Assembly: GCF_014137995.1 (NCBI RefSeq)
Contig: NZ_JACGWV010000001.1
Location: 1,612,001 to 1,676,000 of the forward strand
Length of the DNA stretch: 64,000 bases
Source of the DNA: Promicromonospora sukumoe
Lineage (GTDB): Bacteria; Actinomycetota; Actinomycetes; Actinomycetales; Cellulomonadaceae
Reading direction: 5' to 3'
In this document: positions 8,902-17,569 of the stretch, piece by piece
Layout: every line of letters starts with the position of its first letter
How positions within the stretch are numbered: position 1 is the first letter of the stretch
Program-made: the position numbers and the translations under genes
The notes under the pieces: generated by a model
Told to the model about the DNA's origin: nothing
Databases searched by the model: none
Seen by the model: the letters and a program-made list of their open reading frames with translations, nothing else

Positions 8902-10547
8902 CGCGCGGTCCCCGCGGTCTCCGGGGCGGCGTCCGCCTTCGTGACGTCGGTCTCCGTCGCACCCAGCACGACGTCGAGCACGCCGTCGACCCGCCGCGTC
9001 AGGTGCCACGGGTTGTCCGACCGGACCGGCTCGGGCAGCAGGTACTCCGGCAGGTTCTGGTAGGCCACGGGCCGCAGGAACCGCTCGATCGCGAGCGTGC
9101 CCACCGAGGTGGTGCGCCCGTCCGACGTCGCGGGGAACGGCCCGCCGTGCACCATCGCGTGCCCCACCTCGACGCCGGTGGGCCAGCCGTTCGCCAGGAT
9201 GCGACCGGCCTTGCGCTCCAGCACGGGAAGCAGGGCGGCTGCGGTCTCGCGGTCCGACTCGGTCAGGTGCAGCGTCACGGTGAGCTGCCCCTCCAGGCGT
9301 TCGACGGCGGACAGCAGCTCGTCGGCGTCCGAGTACCGGACCACGAGCGAGGCCGCGCCGAAGATCTCGGCCTGGAGCACGGGGTTGCTGAGCAGGGTCG
9401 GCACCGCGCTGGCGAAGACCGCGGGCGCGGGGGCGTTCTCCGTCGCGCCGGGGGACCCGGCCCCGACGAGCGAGACGCCGTCCTGCGCGGCGAGCGTGTC
9501 CACGCCGTCCTGCCAGGCCTGTGCGATGCCCTCGGTGAGCATGGTCTGCCCGGCCGCGGCGGCCGCTGCGCGCCCGGCGGCGGCCACGAACGCGTCGCCG
9601 CGCTCGTCGTCCGGCACGAACACGAGGCCCGGCGCGGTGCAGAGCTGGCCCGAGGAGCCGGTCACCGACGTGAGGTACGCGGCGGCCAGGGCGTCGACGT
9701 CGCCCGCGAGGGCGCCGTCGAGCAGGATCGTGGGGTTGATCGAGCTCATCTCGGCGTAGACGGGGATGGGCACGGGGCGGGCCGCGGCCGCCGCGACGAG
9801 CGCGAGGCCGCCGCCGCGGGAGCCGGTGAAGCCGACGGCCTGGATCACCGGGTCGGACACGAGCGCCTGGCCCACGACCTTGCCCGGCCCGTAGACCAGG
9901 GAGAACACGCCGGGGTGCAGCCCGGACGAGGCGACGGCGTCGGCCACGGCGCGGCCCACGAGCTCGGCCGTGCCGGGGTGCGCGTTGTGCGCCTTGACCA
10001 CCACGGGGCAGCCGGCCGCCAGCGCGGACGCGGTGTCGCCGCCCGCGGTGGAGAAGGCGAGCGGGAAGTTGCTGGCGCCGAACACGGCCACGGGGCCGAC
10101 GGGCACCTTGCGCTGCCGGATGTCGGCGCGCGGCAGGGGAGCGCGGTCCGGCAGGGCGGGGTCGATCCGCACGCCACGGTGGTCGCCCTGGCGCACCACC
10201 TGCGCGAACAGGCGGAGCTGGTTCGTGGTGCGGGCGACCTCGCCCGTCAGGCGGGCCGCCGGGAGGCCGGTCTCCTGCATGGCCCGCGCGACGACGTCGG
10301 GCGCGACGGCCTCGATGTTGGCCGCGACCTGTTCCAGGAAGCGCGCGTGGGGCTCGGGGGCGAGCGCGGAGAAGGAGGCGAACGCCTCCTGTGCGGCGGC
10401 CGTCGCCCGGGCGACCTGCGCCTCGTCGAGCAGGGAGTAGGCGGGTTCGAGCGCCTGGGCCGAGGCCGGGTCCTGCCCGGCGAAGGTGCCGGCGGTGCCC
10501 GGAAGGGGCGCGCCGGCGACGATCGAGTGGCCGGTGAGCTGGGTCAT
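8898..10547 (-). CDS. 2,5-dioxovalerate (2-oxoglutarate semialdehyde) dehydrogenase
   Basis: 549 residues, aldehyde dehydrogenase superfamily. Visible motifs: [17 protein letters not shown] (cofactor region), [19 protein letters not shown], the general-base Glu in YAEMSSINP and the catalytic Cys in SGQLCTAPG. These match the KGSADH subgroup that oxidises 2-oxoglutarate semialdehyde to 2-oxoglutarate with NAD(P)+. It is the last enzyme of the glucarate pathway; gudD overlaps its 3' end and kdgD lies just upstream. ATG 10547 follows AAGGAGACATGCG. A paralogue at 41720-43228 serves the hydroxyproline pathway and keeps the same cofactor and Cys motifs. Confidence 0.93.
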   Translation of the reverse strand: MTQLTGHSIVAGAPLPGTAGTFAGQDPASAQALEPAYSLLDEAQVARATAAAQEAFASFSALAPEPHARFLEQVAANIEAVAPDVVARAMQETGLPAARLTGEVARTTNQLRLFAQVVRQGDHRGVRIDPALPDRAPLPRADIRQRKVPVGPVAVFGASNFPLAFSTAGGDTASALAAGCPVVVKAHNAHPGTAELVGRAVADAVASSGLHPGVFSLVYGPGKVVGQALVSDPVIQAVGFTGSRGGGLALVAAAAARPVPIPVYAEMSSINPTILLDGALAGDVDALAAAYLTSVTGSSGQLCTAPGLVFVPDDERGDAFVAAAGRAAAAAAGQTMLTEGIAQAWQDGVDTLAAQDGVSLVGAGSPGATENAPAPAVFASAVPTLLSNPVLQAEIFGAASLVVRYSDADELLSAVERLEGQLTVTLHLTESDRETAAALLPVLERKAGRILANGWPTGVEVGHAMVHGGPFPATSDGRTTSVGTLAIERFLRPVAYQNLPEYLLPEPVRSDNPWHLTRRVDGVLDVVLGATETDVTKADAAPETAGTAR

Positions 10548-10573
10548 CGCATGTCTCCTTGAGGGCGTTCGGG

Positions 10574-11566
10574 TCAGCCGGCCAGGGTGTCGACGGCGGC
10601 GTCGGCGTCGGCCGTAGTGCCGGCCGGGGCGCCGTCGGCCGGAGCGGGCCGCACTCCGGCGGCGTCGAGCAGGGCGGAGAGGTCCGCGAGGTCCTGAGCG
10701 GTGAGGTCCTGCAGGGGCGCACGCACGCTGCCCATGTCGCGGCCGATGGCCTTCATGCCGCCCTTGACGATGGACACGCCGTAGCCCTTGGTGCGGTCGC
10801 GGATGTCGAGGTACGGCAGCACGAAGCGGCGCAGCTTCTCGGTGACGGCGGCGTGGTTCTGCGCCCGCACGTCCCGGTAGAACTCCAGCGCGAACTCGGG
10901 CACGAAGTTGTACATGGCCGAGGAGTAGGTGCTCATGCCGAGCTGGAGCAGCGGCAGGGCGTAGGTCTCGGCGGTGGGCAGGCCGCCCAGGTAGAACAGC
11001 CGGTCGCCGTTGGTGGCGTAGACGCGGGTGAGGTGCTCGATGTCGCCGATCGCGTCCTTGAACCCGATGAAGTTCGGGTGCCGCTCGGCGAGCCGGGCGA
11101 CGGTGGTCGCGGAGTAGATCGCGTTGCCGCGGTTGTAGACGATGACGCCGAGGTCGGTCGCGGCGCACACGGCGGAGGCGTGCTCCAGCAGGCCGTCCTG
11201 GTCGGCCTCGGTGAGGTACGGGGGCAGCAGCAGGAGCCCCTCGGCGCCGGCGTCCTGCGCGGCGCGCGCGTTCTCGATCGCCTGGGCGGTGTTGCCGCCC
11301 GCGCTGCCGAGCACGGGGGTGCGCCCGCCGGCGGTCTCGACGGCGAGGCGCACGACCTGCGCCGACTCCTGCGGCGTCAGGCTGAAGCCCTCGCCAGTGC
11401 CGCCCGCGGCGAACAGTCCGCCGATGGGGAAGCTCGACTGCCAGTCGATGTGGTCGCGGTACCGCTGCTCGTCGACCGCCCCGTCCGCGGTGAACGGCGT
11501 GACGGGGAACGACAGCAGCCCGTCCTTCAGGGCGACGGCGAGCTCCTGCGGTGCATACGTGGCCAA
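10574..11566 (-). CDS. kdgD: 5-dehydro-4-deoxyglucarate dehydratase (decarboxylating)
   Basis: About 330 residues, DHDPS/NAL superfamily. GGTGEGFSL phosphate/carboxylate loop, VYNRGN with the catalytic Tyr, and the Schiff-base Lys in [10 protein letters not shown]. KdgD converts 5-keto-4-deoxyglucarate to 2-oxoglutarate semialdehyde, CO2 and water, between the dehydratase and dehydrogenase encoded downstream. A C-terminal Ala/Pro-rich extension of about 25 residues exceeds the usual length. The start is probably TTG 11566, with GGAGGGGG about ten bases upstream; the longer ATG frame crosses the promoter shared in sequence with tctC. Confidence 0.92.
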   Translation of the reverse strand: MATYAPQELAVALKDGLLSFPVTPFTADGAVDEQRYRDHIDWQSSFPIGGLFAAGGTGEGFSLTPQESAQVVRLAVETAGGRTPVLGSAGGNTAQAIENARAAQDAGAEGLLLLPPYLTEADQDGLLEHASAVCAATDLGVIVYNRGNAIYSATTVARLAERHPNFIGFKDAIGDIEHLTRVYATNGDRLFYLGGLPTAETYALPLLQLGMSTYSSAMYNFVPEFALEFYRDVRAQNHAAVTEKLRRFVLPYLDIRDRTKGYGVSIVKGGMKAIGRDMGSVRAPLQDLTAQDLADLSALLDAAGVRPAPADGAPAGTTADADAAVDTLAG

Positions 11567-11632
11567 GGTGGTGGCCCCCTCCTGTGACAGACGTCGACGA
11601 TGGCGACTGGTCGGGCTAGGTTCTCGCGGCCA

Positions 11633-11680
11633 CGGTAGGAACGCTCCACGATGCCTGTCCAAGCCCGATCGTGCATCAAT
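11633..11680 (-). promoter_or_regulatory. Putative promoter of the kdgD-KGSADH-gudD operon
   Basis: On the minus strand a -35-like TTGGACA (11656-11662) and a -10-like CTACCG (11633-11638) are 17 bases apart, preceded by ATTGATGCA (11672-11680). The stretch GGCTTRGACAGGCATCGT and a following TTCCTA are shared with the tctC promoter at the same spacing, so both operons probably respond to the LysR regulator between them. Confidence 0.55.
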
Positions 11681-11716
11681 TCATGCCCACGAGGTATCAC
11701 CCGCCCGTGGGGCATT

Positions 11717-11780
11717 CGTTGAGTGCTGGGTATTTGTGGCTTCGAAACGATTCGAAGCCACAAATACCCAGCACTCAACG
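11717..11780. repeat. Palindromic repeat, family B (perfect copy)
   Basis: Two 30-base arms (11717-11746 and 11751-11780) are exact reverse complements around a four-base loop, beginning CGTTGAGTGCTGG. The right end is 8 bases from the LysR stop, so it could form the 3' end of the LysR transcript. Confidence 0.95.
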
Positions 11781-11788
11781 AGCGGGGT

Positions 11789-12673
11789 TCAGCGGGTGGG
11801 GTCGGGGTGGAGGTAGCGGAGGAACTCGTGGAGGGCCGGGTTCTTCGAGGTGCGGTCCCAGATCGCGTGCAGCTCGACGACGCCGTGCGGGACGTCGAGC
11901 TCCACGAACGTCACGCCCGGCAGGCCGAGCAGGCGGGCCGACTCCGGGACGAACGCCACGCCGCGCCCGGCCGCCACGAGCGAGCACATCGTCAGGATCT
12001 GGCTGACGACGTGCACCACGTTCCCGTGCTCGACGGCGATGTAGCGCACCACCATGTCGTAGAAGTACCGCGCCTTGGTGGGGTGGTGCCCGACGACGGG
12101 CTGGTCGCGCAGGTCGGCGGCGGTCACGGGCCGGTCGAGCCGGGTCAGTGCGTGCCCCGGCGGCACGGCCAGCACCAGGTCCTCCGACAGCAGGAGCCGG
12201 GAGTCAAAGCTCTCCTGGTCGAACGGCGGCCGGCCGAGCGCCAGGTCGAGCTCGCCGCGCCGGATCGCCTCGATCTGCTCGACCGTGACGAGCTCCTGGA
12301 GGTCCAGGTCGACGTCGGGCATGAAGTCGGTGATCTCCTGGACGAGCGTGCCCAGCAGGCTGAACCCGGACGCGGCGGTGAAGCCGAGGCGCAGCACGCC
12401 CGCGCGGCCCGCGGCGATCTTCCGGGCCAGCGCGGGGGCGGCGTCGGCGGCGGTCAGGAGGCGCCGGGCCTCCTCCAGGAACACCGCGCCGGCCGTCGTC
12501 AGCTCGACGTGCCGGTTGTCCCGTTCCAGCAGGGGGACGCCGACGGCGCGTTCCAGCTTCTGGACCTGACGGCTCAGGGGCGGCTGGGTCATGTTGAGTC
12601 GTTCTGCCGCGCGGCCGAAGTGGAGCTCTTCCGCGACGGCGAGGAAGCAGCGGACCTGATCGAGGGTGTACAC
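11789..12673 (-). CDS. LysR-family transcriptional regulator
   Basis: 294 residues. N-terminal winged helix with AVAEELHFGRAAERLNMTQPPLSR (described here only by its first and last residues AVAEE and PPLSR), then a LysR substrate-binding domain. Start is GTG 12673 with GGAAAGG upstream. It sits between the glucarate operon and the tctCBA operon, both of which carry the same promoter motif, so it is the likely aldarate-responsive regulator of both. The ligand is inferred from context. Confidence 0.92.
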   Translation of the reverse strand: MYTLDQVRCFLAVAEELHFGRAAERLNMTQPPLSRQVQKLERAVGVPLLERDNRHVELTTAGAVFLEEARRLLTAADAAPALARKIAAGRAGVLRLGFTAASGFSLLGTLVQEITDFMPDVDLDLQELVTVEQIEAIRRGELDLALGRPPFDQESFDSRLLLSEDLVLAVPPGHALTRLDRPVTAADLRDQPVVGHHPTKARYFYDMVVRYIAVEHGNVVHVVSQILTMCSLVAAGRGVAFVPESARLLGLPGVTFVELDVPHGVVELHAIWDRTSKNPALHEFLRYLHPDPTR

Positions 12674-12688
12674 GATGGCCTTTCCGGG

Positions 12689-12757
12689 ATTGATGCATTC
12701 CGAGAATCAAGCAATGCAGTAAGAGGCTTAGACAGGCATCGTATGGGCTTCCTATGC
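12689..12757 (+). promoter_or_regulatory. Putative LysR box and promoter of tctCBA
   Basis: TGCATT (12694-12699) and AATGCA (12713-12718) form an inverted repeat with 13 bases between, of LysR-box type. A -35-like TTAGACA (12728-12734) and a -10-like CTATGC (12752-12757) follow at 17-base spacing. ATTGATGCA (12689-12697) and the -35/spacer sequence recur upstream of kdgD. Confidence 0.55.
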
Positions 12758-12809
12758 TCAACGCCCGACCGGCAGATGCCCGTCGGAGATCTCAACGAGG
12801 AGAGCTGTG

Positions 12810-13865
12810 ATGACAACTCCTACCCCCCGAAACCCGCGCCGCGGCGCACCTTCCGGTGCCCGCCGCAGCCCGCTGACCAGCAGGGTCGCGCTGGGCGCCA
12901 CCGCCGCGCTGTCCGCCCTGACGCTCGCCGCGTGCGGCGGCAACGTTGGCGCCGCCGGCGGCGGTGAGGGTGAAGACTTCCCGTCCGGCCCGGTGACCAT
13001 CACCGTGGGCCAGGACGCCGGCGGGTCGACCGACCTGATCGCCCGCGCCGTCGCCGAGGGCATGGCCGAGGACCTCGGCGTCGCCGTCCCCGTCGTCAAC
13101 CGGGCCGGGGCCAACGGCGCCGTCGCGACCGAGGAGGTCGCGGGCAAGCCCGCCGACGGCTACGAGCTGGTGCTGCTGAACGCCTCTCTCATCACGATCA
13201 CGCCGCTGGCCGTGTCCGAGGACGAGGCCGTCGACCTGGCCGACCTCGACGTGATCAAGGGCCTCTCGCAGGACGACTACGTGCTGCTCGCCAGCAAGGA
13301 CTCCGGGTTCGAGACCCTCGACGACCTCAAGGCCGGCTCGGGCGACATCAAGTACGGCACCACGGGTGTCGGCACGGGCTCGCAGCTCGCTCAGGCGGCG
13401 CTGTTCGCGCAGGCCGAGATCGACGGCACGGCCGTCCCGTTCGACTCGGGCTCGCCCGCGCTGACCGCCGTCGTCGGCGACCAGGTGCAGGTGGCGACCG
13501 TGCAGCTCGGCGAGGCCAAGCCGCAGATCGACGCCGGGAACGTGGTGCCGCTGCTCGCCTTCTCGGCCGAGCGCAACCAGTTCCTGCCCGACGTGCCGAC
13601 CGCCGTCGAGGAGGGCTACGACGTGCCCGTGTCGCAGTACCGCGCCCTGGCCGCCCCCAAGGGTCTGCCCGAGGATGTCAAGGCCCGCCTCGTCGAGTCG
13701 ATCGACGCCGCCATCGCCACGGACACCTACACGTCGTTCAACGAGAACAACCTGCTGACCCCGCACGAGATCTCGGGCGAAGAGGTCACCACGGAGTGGA
13801 CCGAGCTCGCCGAGAAGTACCAGGCGCTCACCGAGGAGTACGACATCAGCCTCGCGGAGGGCTGA
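12810..13865 (+). CDS. tctC: TctC-family tripartite tricarboxylate transporter substrate-binding lipoprotein
   Basis: 351 residues. Arg-rich N-terminus, hydrophobic stretch, and a lipobox LTLAAC near residue 40, so it is an exported lipoprotein. Family features: FPSGPVTITVGQDAGGSTDLIAR near the start of the mature domain (first and last residues FPSG and LIAR are the informative parts), KYGTTGVGTGSQL and GYDVPVSQYRALAAPKGLP. Bug/TctC proteins bind carboxylates and feed the TctAB membrane pair. ATG 12810 follows ACGAGGAGAGC. Position next to glucarate genes and a shared promoter motif suggest that the ligand is an aldaric acid rather than citrate. Confidence 0.92.
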   Translation: MTTPTPRNPRRGAPSGARRSPLTSRVALGATAALSALTLAACGGNVGAAGGGEGEDFPSGPVTITVGQDAGGSTDLIARAVAEGMAEDLGVAVPVVNRAGANGAVATEEVAGKPADGYELVLLNASLITITPLAVSEDEAVDLADLDVIKGLSQDDYVLLASKDSGFETLDDLKAGSGDIKYGTTGVGTGSQLAQAALFAQAEIDGTAVPFDSGSPALTAVVGDQVQVATVQLGEAKPQIDAGNVVPLLAFSAERNQFLPDVPTAVEEGYDVPVSQYRALAAPKGLPEDVKARLVESIDAAIATDTYTSFNENNLLTPHEISGEEVTTEWTELAEKYQALTEEYDISLAEG

Positions 13866-13898
13866 TCCCTCGTGGCAACGGCAACCAAGGAGGGTCGC

Positions 13899-14444
13899 GT
13901 GGACCGCGAACCGGAGGGTAGGGCGGGCGAGGACGCCGCCGCGCCGACGTCGGCCGGAGAAGCCGCCAAGGCGCTCGCCGACGAGTGGGCCGAGGAGGCG
14001 CCGCCGCCCGCGGGCCCGGTCGCCAACCTCGGCGCCTGTGTCGTCACGGCGGGGGTCGGCGTGCTGGGCGCGGTGATCGCCGTCGGCCTGGGCCTCGGCA
14101 CGCCGACCCAGCCGGGCGCCGGCCTGTGGCCGCTCGCGATCAGCGTCGCCGTGGTGGTGCTGTCGCTCGCCCAGGTCGTCGTCGGACGGCGGGGTGGCGA
14201 CGGGGAGAAGTTCTCCCGGTACTCGTGGCTCTCCCTGGTGGGCCTCGCGACCCTCCTCGGTCTCGTGGCGCTGCTGCCGGTGATCGGCTTCGAGATCCCC
14301 GCCCTGCTGCTGAGCCTGGTCTGGATGAAGTTCCTCGGCGGGGAGTCGTGGCGCTCCGCCGTCCTGTACTCGGTACTCGTGGTCGGGGCCCTCTACGGGG
14401 TCTTCGTCGGGGCACTCGGCACCAACGTCCCGCACCTCTTCTGA
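13899..14444 (+). CDS. tctB: TctB-family small membrane subunit
   Basis: About 181 residues. A hydrophilic Ala/Glu-rich N-terminus of about 40 residues is followed by four hydrophobic segments, with the GLWPLAISV motif usual in TctB (PF07331). GTG 13899 is preferred because AAGGAGG precedes it by five bases; the in-frame GTG at 13872 would add nine residues with no good ribosome site. It forms the small membrane component of the TctABC transporter with the genes on either side. Confidence 0.85.
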   Translation: MDREPEGRAGEDAAAPTSAGEAAKALADEWAEEAPPPAGPVANLGACVVTAGVGVLGAVIAVGLGLGTPTQPGAGLWPLAISVAVVVLSLAQVVVGRRGGDGEKFSRYSWLSLVGLATLLGLVALLPVIGFEIPALLLSLVWMKFLGGESWRSAVLYSVLVVGALYGVFVGALGTNVPHLF

Positions 14445-14479
14445 CCGCACCGCAGGTCTGATCCGCAAGGGAAACGCAC

Positions 14480-16024
14480 GTGGAATCACTGCAGAACGTA
14501 GCCGCCGGCTTCGCCGTCGTGCTCGAACCGACCAACCTCCTGTACTGCCTCATCGGCGTGGTCATCGGCATGCTCATCGGCGTGCTGCCGGGTCTCGGCC
14601 CGGCGGCCACCATCGCCATCCTGCTGCCGCTGACGTACGGCGTGGAGCCGGTCACCGCGATCATCATGCTCGCCGGCATCTTCTACGGCGCGCAGTACGG
14701 CGGCACCATCACGTCCGTGCTGCTCCGCCTGCCGGGCGAGGCCAGCTCGGTCGTGACCGTGCTCGACGGGCACGCCATGGCCAGACAGGGCAGGGCGGGC
14801 ACGGCGCTCGGCGTCGCCGCCGTCGGGTCGTTCATCGGTGGCACCGTCGCCATCGTCGGACTGACCTTCCTGGCCCCCGTCGTGGCGGGCTTCGCCCTCG
14901 ACTTCGGGCCGCCCGAGTACGCGGCCCTCGCCCTGCTCGGCATCCTGCTGGTCTCGACCATCGCGTCCGGCGCGAAGGTCAAGGCCCTGATCGCCGCGGC
15001 GATCGGGCTGCTGCTGGCGACCGTCGGCCGCGACGCCTTCACGGGCGCCGAACGTTTCACGTTCGACAGCCTCAGCCTGGCCGACGGCATCGACTTCGTC
15101 CCCGTCGCCATGGGCCTGTTCGGCCTCGGCGAGATCCTCTACAACCTGGAGGAGCGGCACCGCGCCGTGCACGCGCCCGGCAAGGTCGCCAACGTCTGGC
15201 CGTCGCGCAAGGACCTCAAGGAGTCCTCGGGCGCCGTGACCCGTGGGTCCGTGCTCGGGTTCTTCCTCGGCATCCTGCCCGGCGGCGGCGCGACCATCGC
15301 CTCCATGGCCGCCTACGCGGCCGAGAAGAAGCGCGCCAAGGACCCGAGCCGCTTCGGTAAGGGCGCCATCGAGGGCGTGGCCGGGCCGGAGACGGCGAAC
15401 AACGCCGCCGCCACCAGCTCGTTCATCCCGCTGCTCACCCTCGGCATCCCCGCCAACGCGACGATGGCGCTCATGTTCGGCGCGCTGCTCATCCAGGGCA
15501 TCACGCCCGGGCCGCAGCTCGTCACCGAGCACCCCGAGCTGTTCTGGGGCGTCGTCAACTCGATGTACATCGGCAACGTGCTGCTGCTGATCATGTCGAT
15601 CCCGCTGGTCGGCCTCTTCGTGCGCATCCTGCGGGTGCGCGCGGCGATCCTGGCGCCGGTCACGGCCCTGATCACGATGATCGGCGCCTACACGATCAAC
15701 AACTCCGTGTTCGACGTCCTCCTGGTCGTCGTGTTCGGCGCCGTCGGTTACCTGATGAAGAAGTTCGGCTTCGAGCCGGGGCCGCTCGTCCTGGCGTTCG
15801 TGCTGGGCTCGCTCCTGGAGTCCAGCCTGCGGCGCTCGCTGCTGATGTTCGACGGGTCGGCCGCGGGCTTCTTCACCCGCCCCATCTCCGCGACGCTGCT
15901 GGTGGTGTTCGTGGTGGTGGCCGTGCTGCCCCTGATCCGTGCCGTCCGCGACCGGCGGGCGGCGTCGTCCGAGGCGGCGGCGGGCGACGTGCCCGCGAAG
16001 AACCGAGAGGAAGAGTCCGTATGA
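14480..16024 (+). CDS. tctA: TctA-family large membrane subunit
   Basis: 514 residues with about a dozen hydrophobic segments. The TctA signature region is present: GVLPGLGPAATIAILLPLTYG near residue 35 (key residues G-LPGLGP), YGAQYGGTITSVLLRLPGE, and the second-half repeat GILPGGGATIASMAAYA with ETANNAAATSSFIPLL. Two repeated LPG motifs mark the two halves of the transporter. It forms the translocation channel of a sodium- or proton-driven tripartite carboxylate importer. GTG 14480 with AAGGGA upstream. Confidence 0.93.
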   Translation: MESLQNVAAGFAVVLEPTNLLYCLIGVVIGMLIGVLPGLGPAATIAILLPLTYGVEPVTAIIMLAGIFYGAQYGGTITSVLLRLPGEASSVVTVLDGHAMARQGRAGTALGVAAVGSFIGGTVAIVGLTFLAPVVAGFALDFGPPEYAALALLGILLVSTIASGAKVKALIAAAIGLLLATVGRDAFTGAERFTFDSLSLADGIDFVPVAMGLFGLGEILYNLEERHRAVHAPGKVANVWPSRKDLKESSGAVTRGSVLGFFLGILPGGGATIASMAAYAAEKKRAKDPSRFGKGAIEGVAGPETANNAAATSSFIPLLTLGIPANATMALMFGALLIQGITPGPQLVTEHPELFWGVVNSMYIGNVLLLIMSIPLVGLFVRILRVRAAILAPVTALITMIGAYTINNSVFDVLLVVVFGAVGYLMKKFGFEPGPLVLAFVLGSLLESSLRRSLLMFDGSAAGFFTRPISATLLVVFVVVAVLPLIRAVRDRRAASSEAAAGDVPAKNREEESV

Positions 16025-16416
16025 GCATCGTCGTTGGCTACGTCCCCACGCCGGCGGGGGAGGCCGCCGTCCGTGCGGCGATCGCCGAGGCCGGGCTCCG
16101 GGACGAGGAGCTCCTCGTGGTGAACTCGGCGCGGGAGGGCTCCGTCGTCGAGACGACGGTCGCCGCCGAGGAGGACCTCGACCGCGTGCTCGCGCAGGCG
16201 ACCGAGGCCGGGGTGCGGGCGCAGGTGGTGCGCGGGACGCACCGTGACGACTTCACCGACGAGATCCTCGACCTCGCCGAGAAGCACGACGCGTCGCTGA
16301 TCGTGATCGGCCTGCGCCGCCGCAGCACGGTCGGCAAGTTCATCATGGGCTCGGTGGCGCAGCGCATCCTGCTGCAGGCCGACCACCCGGTCCTGGCGGT
16401 CAAGCCGCCGCGCTGA
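16021..16416 (+). CDS. UspA-family universal stress protein
   Basis: 131 residues, one Usp domain. The nucleotide-binding motif G-x2-G-x9-G-S is recognisable in the region IGLRRRSTVGKFIMGS, and the C-terminal strand is HPVLAVKPP. It overlaps tctA by four bases (ATGA). Small Usp proteins are often attached to TctA and TRAP transporter operons, possibly as ATP-dependent modulators of transport; that function is inference. Confidence 0.9.
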   Translation: MSIVVGYVPTPAGEAAVRAAIAEAGLRDEELLVVNSAREGSVVETTVAAEEDLDRVLAQATEAGVRAQVVRGTHRDDFTDEILDLAEKHDASLIVIGLRRRSTVGKFIMGSVAQRILLQADHPVLAVKPPR

Positions 16417-16482
16417 CCGGCTGGCCTGCTGACCCGGTGCCGCCGTCGGGCCGCCGCTTGCCGGGGCCGCCGCTCCCGGTGT

Positions 16483-16539
16483 TGACCACAGCATTTACTG
16501 CCAGGTTGCCGTCCAGCCTGGCAGCAACTGCTGTGGTCA
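16483..16539. repeat. Palindromic repeat, family D copy 1
   Basis: TGACCACAGC... (16483-16505) pairs with ...GCTGTGGTCA (16517-16539) with two mismatches over 23 bases. With copy 2 it fills the 276-base gap between the UspA gene and the GntR gene, which holds no gene I can support. Confidence 0.85.
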
Positions 16540-16600
16540 CGTCGTTTCCGGCCGGCGGCGAGCCGGCGATGCGGCGGCTCGGTCCATGCGGCGGGCCGGT

Positions 16601-16661
16601 GTTGACCACAGCGGTTGCTGCCAAGGCGGCGCTTCGGCTGGCAGGGGCTGCTGTGGTCAAC
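16601..16661. repeat. Palindromic repeat, family D copy 2
   Basis: GTTGACCACAGC (from 16601) and GCTGTGGTCAAC (to 16661) form the outer stem; the inner part is only partly paired. Same outer arms as copy 1, about 118 bases away, in the same convergent intergenic gap. The paired arrangement suggests bidirectional termination or a duplicated element. Confidence 0.85.
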
Positions 16662-16692
16662 GGCTTTGCCCGACGGCGGCTCCGCGGCCCGG

Positions 16693-17454
16693 TCAGCCGG
16701 CGGCGTCGGCTCCTGATTCCTGGAGCAGACGGCGGCGGGACGACGCGAGGTGGACCCGCATCGCCGCGGACGCGGCCAGCGGGTCCTGCGCGGCGAGCGC
16801 GTCGAGCACGGCGCGGTGCTCCTGCACGACGCCGGCGAAGCGGCCGCCGCCGTGCGGGTCCGCGCCCGATGCGCCCGACGGGCCGCCGCCGGGGCGGCCG
16901 TTCCCCGCCCCGCCGTCGTCGGACCGGTCCAGGCGGCCGCGCGGCATGGCGATCATCTGCGGGCCGAGCCGGTCCAGGGCCTCCAGGAGGAACCTGTTGC
17001 CCGCGGCCTCCGCGACGAGGCGGTGGAACGCGAAGTCGTGCTGCATCGCGGTGGCGGGATGCCCGTCCGACGACGCGAGCGCGTCGAGCCGGTCGCCCAG
17101 CGCCGCGAGCTGCGCGGACGTGCGCCGGGTCGCGGCGAGCGCGGCGGCCTCGGCCTCCAGGGCCAGCCGGTACTCGACCAGGGCGAGCCGGTCGGCGAGC
17201 GACCGGGCGACGGGCGCCCCGCCGTCGTCGGCCTCCGCGGGAGGGGTCAGGGCGTAGCTGCCGCTGCCCCGCCGCGTGTGGACCAGGCCCTCCAGGTTCA
17301 GCCGCGCGATGGCCTCGCGGACCACCGTGCGGCTGACCTGGTGCTCGACGGCAAGTCGCGGCTCGCTGGGCAGCTTCTCGCCCGGGGCGATGTCGCCGTT
17401 GACGATGCGGGTCCGCAGCGCCTCCACGAGGGTGCCGCTCAGGGTCTGGGCCAT
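16693..17454 (-). CDS. GntR-family regulator, FadR/FCD subfamily
   Basis: 253 residues. The GntR winged helix occupies residues 1-70, with GEKLPSEPRLA and SRTVVREAIARL. An all-helical FCD domain follows, interrupted by a Gly/Asp-rich loop (DRSDDGGAGNGRPGGG). Metal-ligand type residues (Asp and His of the FCD pocket) appear in HDFAFHRLV and VQEHRAVLDAL. It lies just downstream of the galactarate dehydratase gene on the same strand and probably regulates it through the inverted repeat at 18737-18761. The ligand may be galactarate; that is inference. Confidence 0.9.
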   Translation of the reverse strand: MAQTLSGTLVEALRTRIVNGDIAPGEKLPSEPRLAVEHQVSRTVVREAIARLNLEGLVHTRRGSGSYALTPPAEADDGGAPVARSLADRLALVEYRLALEAEAAALAATRRTSAQLAALGDRLDALASSDGHPATAMQHDFAFHRLVAEAAGNRFLLEALDRLGPQMIAMPRGRLDRSDDGGAGNGRPGGGPSGASGADPHGGGRFAGVVQEHRAVLDALAAQDPLAASAAMRVHLASSRRRLLQESGADAAG

Positions 17455-17490
17455 GGGCTCATGCTTCCATCTCGGTGCATCTCCTGGCCT

Positions 17491-17538
17491 ACGTGTCAGA
17501 CGTACAGGTCCCTCGGGTGACCTGTACGTCTGACACGT
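17491..17538. repeat. Palindromic repeat, family A copy 1
   Basis: ACGTGTCAGACGTACAGGTC (17491-17510) and its exact reverse complement (17519-17538) flank an eight-base loop. It lies 32 bases after the galactarate dehydratase stop. Other family-A copies: 22843, 24208, 25593, 37769. Confidence 0.95.
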
Positions 17539-17569
17539 CGCGGAGGTCGCGGGGGGACCAGGCGCGAGG

